From PHAA01 sp034927445 (lineage in GTDB: Bacteria; Bacillota; Syntrophomonadia; Syntrophomonadales; Syntrophomonadaceae): a stretch of DNA of 64,000 nt. The translations under genes and the position numbers were made by a program. Shown here one piece after another: positions 61,083-64,000 of this stretch; position 1 is the stretch's first letter; every line of letters starts with the position of its first letter. A model generated the notes under the pieces. It was not told where the DNA came from and did not search any database. It saw only the letters and a program-made list of their open reading frames with translations. Location of the stretch: NCBI GenBank assembly GCA_034927445.1, contig JAYFPZ010000012.1, positions 62,001-126,000 of the forward strand. The letters run 5' to 3'.

Positions 61083-62792
61083 TTACATTTCTCCCCGGAT
61101 GATCGCATAAACTGTGTCAACCACACTGTCAATAGCAACTAATTCGGTTGTTTCTGACCACCTTTTCTTCACCTCGACCTGGTTTTCCTGCAAAGATTTG
61201 GGCCCTACCGTAATTTTTACCGGGATACCGATTAAATCGGCGTCTTTAAACTTCACCCCGGCGCGTTCATCCCGATCATCCAGAATAACCTCGATATCCC
61301 GGGCTTTTAACTTTTCATAAATATCCTCAGCGGCCCGCAGCTGTTCCTCCTTTTTGGCATTGACCGGAATGACAATAACGTGGTAAGGGGCAATCGGCAT
61401 GGGCCATATAATCCCGTCATTGTCATTGTTCTGTTCAACCGCGGCAGCCATAGTGCGGGATATGCCAATCCCATAACAACCCATTACCATGGGTCTTTCT
61501 TCCCCATTGGCGGTCCGGTAGCAGGCATTCAAGGCATCCGAATATTTGGTGCCCAGCTTAAATATATGACCAACCTCAATTCCGCGCAAGGCATGCAGGG
61601 GGGCGGAACAAACCGGGCATGCATCCCCTTCGACCGCGTTTCTCAGATCTATTATTGCTTCCGCAGTGAAGTCGCGGCCCAGGTTTACATTGATGTAATG
61701 GTATCCGTCTTCATTGGCACCGCAGCTGAAGTTCCGCATCCTGGTCACTTCGAGATCAACATATATGGGAATTTTCAATCCCCGGGGGCCCAAAGAACCG
61801 AAGCCGGCCCCACAGATTTCCCGTACGGTAGCTTCATCGGCCATAAAGAGGTTGTTGCAATTGAGGTAATTTTTCAGTTTGATCTCATTCAGCTCACGGT
61901 CTCCCCGCAGAATTACAGCCAAAAGATTATCGTCAGCAATATACATCAGAGTTTTCACCTGTTTATGTTCCGGAATACCCAGACCATTTACCAGGTCCTG
62001 AATCGTGTGCATCCCGGGAGTGCTGATTTTACTTACGGGCTTCAACTCTTCTTCCGCTACAGACTCTTCCGGCATCAAGCATTCAGCCTTTTCAACGTTG
62101 GCAGCGTAATCGCAAGACTCACAATACAGTATGGTACACTCGCCGCTGTCAGCCAGCACCATATACTCATGACTTTCATTGCCGCCGATGGCTCCGCTGT
62201 CAGCCTCAACCACCCGGAAATTCAATTTCATGCGGGTGTAAATAGCCCGGTAGGCAGCGTACATTTTTTGGTAGGATAGGTCCAGGCCTTCATAATCCTG
62301 ATCAAAGGAATAAAGATCCTTCATGATAAATTCCCGTCCGCGCATGAGCCCAAAGCGGGGCCGGATCTCATCCCGGTATTTATTCTGAATCTGATAAAGC
62401 AGTAAAGGTAAATCACGATAGGAGTGCACTTCCGCGTCAACCAGGGTGGTTATTATCTCTTCATGGGTCGGCCCCAGGGAAAACCCCCGGTTATGCCGGT
62501 CCGTCAAGCGGAACATTTCATCCCCATAAACGGACCAGCGCCCTGATTTTTCCCACAACTCTTTAGGCTGAATAATCGGCATAAGCAGTTCCTGGCTTCC
62601 GGCCCGGTCCATTTCTTCCCGGACAATATTCTCTATTTTTTGCAGCACTCTAACCGCCAGGGGTAAGTAACTGTAAACTCCGGCCGATGTTTTTCTGATA
62701 AAACCCGCTCGCAGCAGCAACTGATGACTGATTATCTCCGCTTCCGCAGGTACCTCTCTTAATGTAGGGAAAAACAAACTTGATGCCTTCAC
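61083..62792 (-). CDS. proS: prolyl-tRNA synthetase, bacterial type
   Basis: About 569 residues: class II core with motifs GVYSYLPLAVRVL, QIQNKYRDEIRPRFGLMRGREFIMKD (motif 2) and the GIGISRTM motif 3, an inserted YbaK-like editing domain (about 215-395) and a C-terminal anticodon-binding domain. It charges tRNA-Pro and edits Ala-tRNA-Pro. GTG 62792 has GGAGGAGG eight bases upstream; TTG 62810 overlaps that site. No T-box is visible upstream. Confidence 0.95.
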   Translation of the reverse strand: MKASSLFFPTLREVPAEAEIISHQLLLRAGFIRKTSAGVYSYLPLAVRVLQKIENIVREEMDRAGSQELLMPIIQPKELWEKSGRWSVYGDEMFRLTDRHNRGFSLGPTHEEIITTLVDAEVHSYRDLPLLLYQIQNKYRDEIRPRFGLMRGREFIMKDLYSFDQDYEGLDLSYQKMYAAYRAIYTRMKLNFRVVEADSGAIGGNESHEYMVLADSGECTILYCESCDYAANVEKAECLMPEESVAEEELKPVSKISTPGMHTIQDLVNGLGIPEHKQVKTLMYIADDNLLAVILRGDRELNEIKLKNYLNCNNLFMADEATVREICGAGFGSLGPRGLKIPIYVDLEVTRMRNFSCGANEDGYHYINVNLGRDFTAEAIIDLRNAVEGDACPVCSAPLHALRGIEVGHIFKLGTKYSDALNACYRTANGEERPMVMGCYGIGISRTMAAAVEQNNDNDGIIWPMPIAPYHVIVIPVNAKKEEQLRAAEDIYEKLKARDIEVILDDRDERAGVKFKDADLIGIPVKITVGPKSLQENQVEVKKRWSETTELVAIDSVVDTVYAIIRGEM

Positions 62793-62810
62793 TGCTTGTA
62801 CCTCCTCCAA

Positions 62811-63036
62811 TATTTAAGACTAAGAACGATAGACGCGGATTACGCGGACCCTTCGGGCGCTGACTACCGCAGTTTTCATTCATTCTAGAATATCCATTAT
62901 AAAAGCTTCCTTTGGGAATAATATTGAATTTTTTTACTTAAATCAGATTTTATCTTATAACCAATGAACAAGATAGGCTTCTTCTATTTGGCTCTATTAA
63001 ATCAGTATAATTCATATAAAGTCCGCGTAGTCTGCG
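62811..63036. other. intergenic region with inverted GACGCGGA repeats
   Basis: AT-rich gap between ispG and proS. AGACGCGGATTACGCGGAC (62831-62849) and its inverted relative GTCCGCGTAGTCTGCGTC (63021-63038, running into the end of ispG) bound the gap. No riboswitch or T-box was recognised. Confidence 0.45.
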
Positions 63037-64000
63037 TCAATGGTTCCCCCGTTTTATATCTTCGATTTCCCGCAGGAGTTCATCCAGCATTTTCTCCTCG
63101 GGGACCTTCCTGATGATCTCGCCCTGACGGAACAGCAGGCCGAAACCCCTTCCTCCTGCGATGCCTACGTCAGCTTCCCGGGCCTCTCCCGGTCCATTGA
63201 CCACACACCCCATAACCGCCACTTTGAGCGGTTCCGGCATAGTGCGTATCCGGCTGTCGATTGCTTCCGCCAGTTTGATCAGATTAATTTCACAGCGGCC
63301 GCAGGTGGGGCAGGAAATCAATTCGATGCCGCGGTTGCGTAAGCCCAAAGCCCGTAATAACTCATAAGCAGCCCAGACTTCCTCAGTCGGGTCGGCGGTC
63401 AAAGAAAACCGAATCGTATCACCAATGCCTTCATAGAGAAGCATCCCGATCCCCAGAGCTGATTTGATTAGAGCCCGGTCCTTGGTTCCCGCTTCAGTTA
63501 TGCCCAGATGCAGCGGGTAATCAACCCGGTCTGCCAGGAGCCGGTAGGCTTCCAGGGTTAATAATACCGAAGATGATTTCAGGGAAATTTTAATCTCCCG
63601 GAAATCCATATCCTCCAGAATCTTAATATTGTCGAGGGCACTGTCAACCATGGCCTCGGCGCAGACAGTGCCGTATTTTTCAATTTTTTTCTTGTCCAAA
63701 GAGCCGGAATTTACCCCGATTCGAATCGGTAACGACCGCTCTTTACAGGCGGCCACAACCGCGGCTACCCTGTTCCGGTTCCCAATGTTGCCGGGATTGA
63801 GGCGCAACCCGTCCACTCCTGACTCAATACTTTGGAGAGCCAGTTTATAATCAAAATGAATATCTGCCACCAGCGGAATATGAATCGCTTTTTTAATGGG
63901 CCGAATCGCCGCAGCGGCTTCCTGGTCCAGAACCGCCACCCTGATCAGCTCGCAGCCCGCTTGCTCCAATTGTTTTATCTGCGTTACAGTTGCCGTTATA
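63037..64000 (-). CDS. ispG: 4-hydroxy-3-methylbut-2-enyl-diphosphate synthase, 5'-truncated (IspG)
   Basis: The frame continues to the window edge (ITATVTQIKQLEQAGCELIR), so the N-terminus is outside; about 320 residues are visible. VADIHFDYKLAL, RLNPGNIGN and the C-terminal Fe-S cysteines in ISCPTCGRCEI and VMGCVVNGPGEA identify IspG. It reduces MEcPP to HMBPP in the methylerythritol phosphate pathway using a 4Fe-4S cluster. First visible gene of the minus-strand core block, upstream of proS. Confidence 0.95.
   Translation of the reverse strand, partial: ITATVTQIKQLEQAGCELIRVAVLDQEAAAAIRPIKKAIHIPLVADIHFDYKLALQSIESGVDGLRLNPGNIGNRNRVAAVVAACKERSLPIRIGVNSGSLDKKKIEKYGTVCAEAMVDSALDNIKILEDMDFREIKISLKSSSVLLTLEAYRLLADRVDYPLHLGITEAGTKDRALIKSALGIGMLLYEGIGDTIRFSLTADPTEEVWAAYELLRALGLRNRGIELISCPTCGRCEINLIKLAEAIDSRIRTMPEPLKVAVMGCVVNGPGEAREADVGIAGGRGFGLLFRQGEIIRKVPEEKMLDELLREIEDIKRGNH

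Noticed and set aside
1..64000. CRISPR arrays, tRNA or rRNA genes, prophage or transposase genes
   Set aside because: Scanned by eye; no regularly spaced repeat array, cloverleaf, rRNA signature or recombinase/transposase frame was seen.

Overview
The window looks like chromosome of an endospore-forming, mid-GC Firmicute of the Clostridia (Syntrophomonas/Desulfotomaculum-like). The evidence is an SspF-type small acid-soluble spore protein, YlxY, YmxH and DacF homologues, a PolC-type replicase, and the classical Firmicute order ispG-proS-polC-rimP-nusA-ylxR-ylxQ-infB-rbfA-nrnA-truB-ribF-rpsO-pnp. The genus is inference from gene order and sequence style; no 16S gene or other marker is present.

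Left part (1-31 kb) is accessory and household material: the N-terminal part of addB, a PPC/DUF296 protein, two secreted or anchored surface proteins, recQ, a YdcZ-type and a ZIP transporter, a BceRS/FtsX-like two-component plus ABC module (9.5-14.6 kb), a DinG-like helicase, a DUF3343 protein, a thioesterase, a 3D-domain protein, a metallo-hydrolase/Lon-like protease/lipoprotein cluster, glnK-amt, three small membrane proteins, a vapBC pair, two bacterial-PH proteins and a class A penicillin-binding protein.

Middle part (31-40 kb) holds corA, an Rrf2 regulator with cydAB, a PhoU-like protein, a radical SAM protein, sspF, a short MgtC and guaB. Right part (40-64 kb) is one long minus-strand core block: ymxH, dut, an M16 peptidase, dacF, ylxY, vanW, pnp, rpsO, ribF, truB, nrnA, rbfA, infB, ylxQ, ylxR, nusA, rimP, polC, a second MgtC, proS and a 5'-truncated ispG.

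The more unusual observations lie between genes or in details of known genes. A roughly 190-bp palindromic repeat occurs three times; one copy sits inside a 350-bp segment with 28-bp inverted ends. A nested repeat island lies between vanW and pnp. A GTTCACC-N5-GGTA palindrome occurs twice at the rrf2-cydAB operon. Two look-alike hairpins lead glnK and amt. PolC lacks its proofreading exonuclease domain. Non-ATG/GTG/TTG starts are suggested for pnp and vanW. I did not find a CRISPR array, prophage, transposase gene, tRNA or rRNA, and I cannot point to a clearly new multi-gene defence or biosynthetic system; the repeat elements and the Rrf2 site pair are the best leads.
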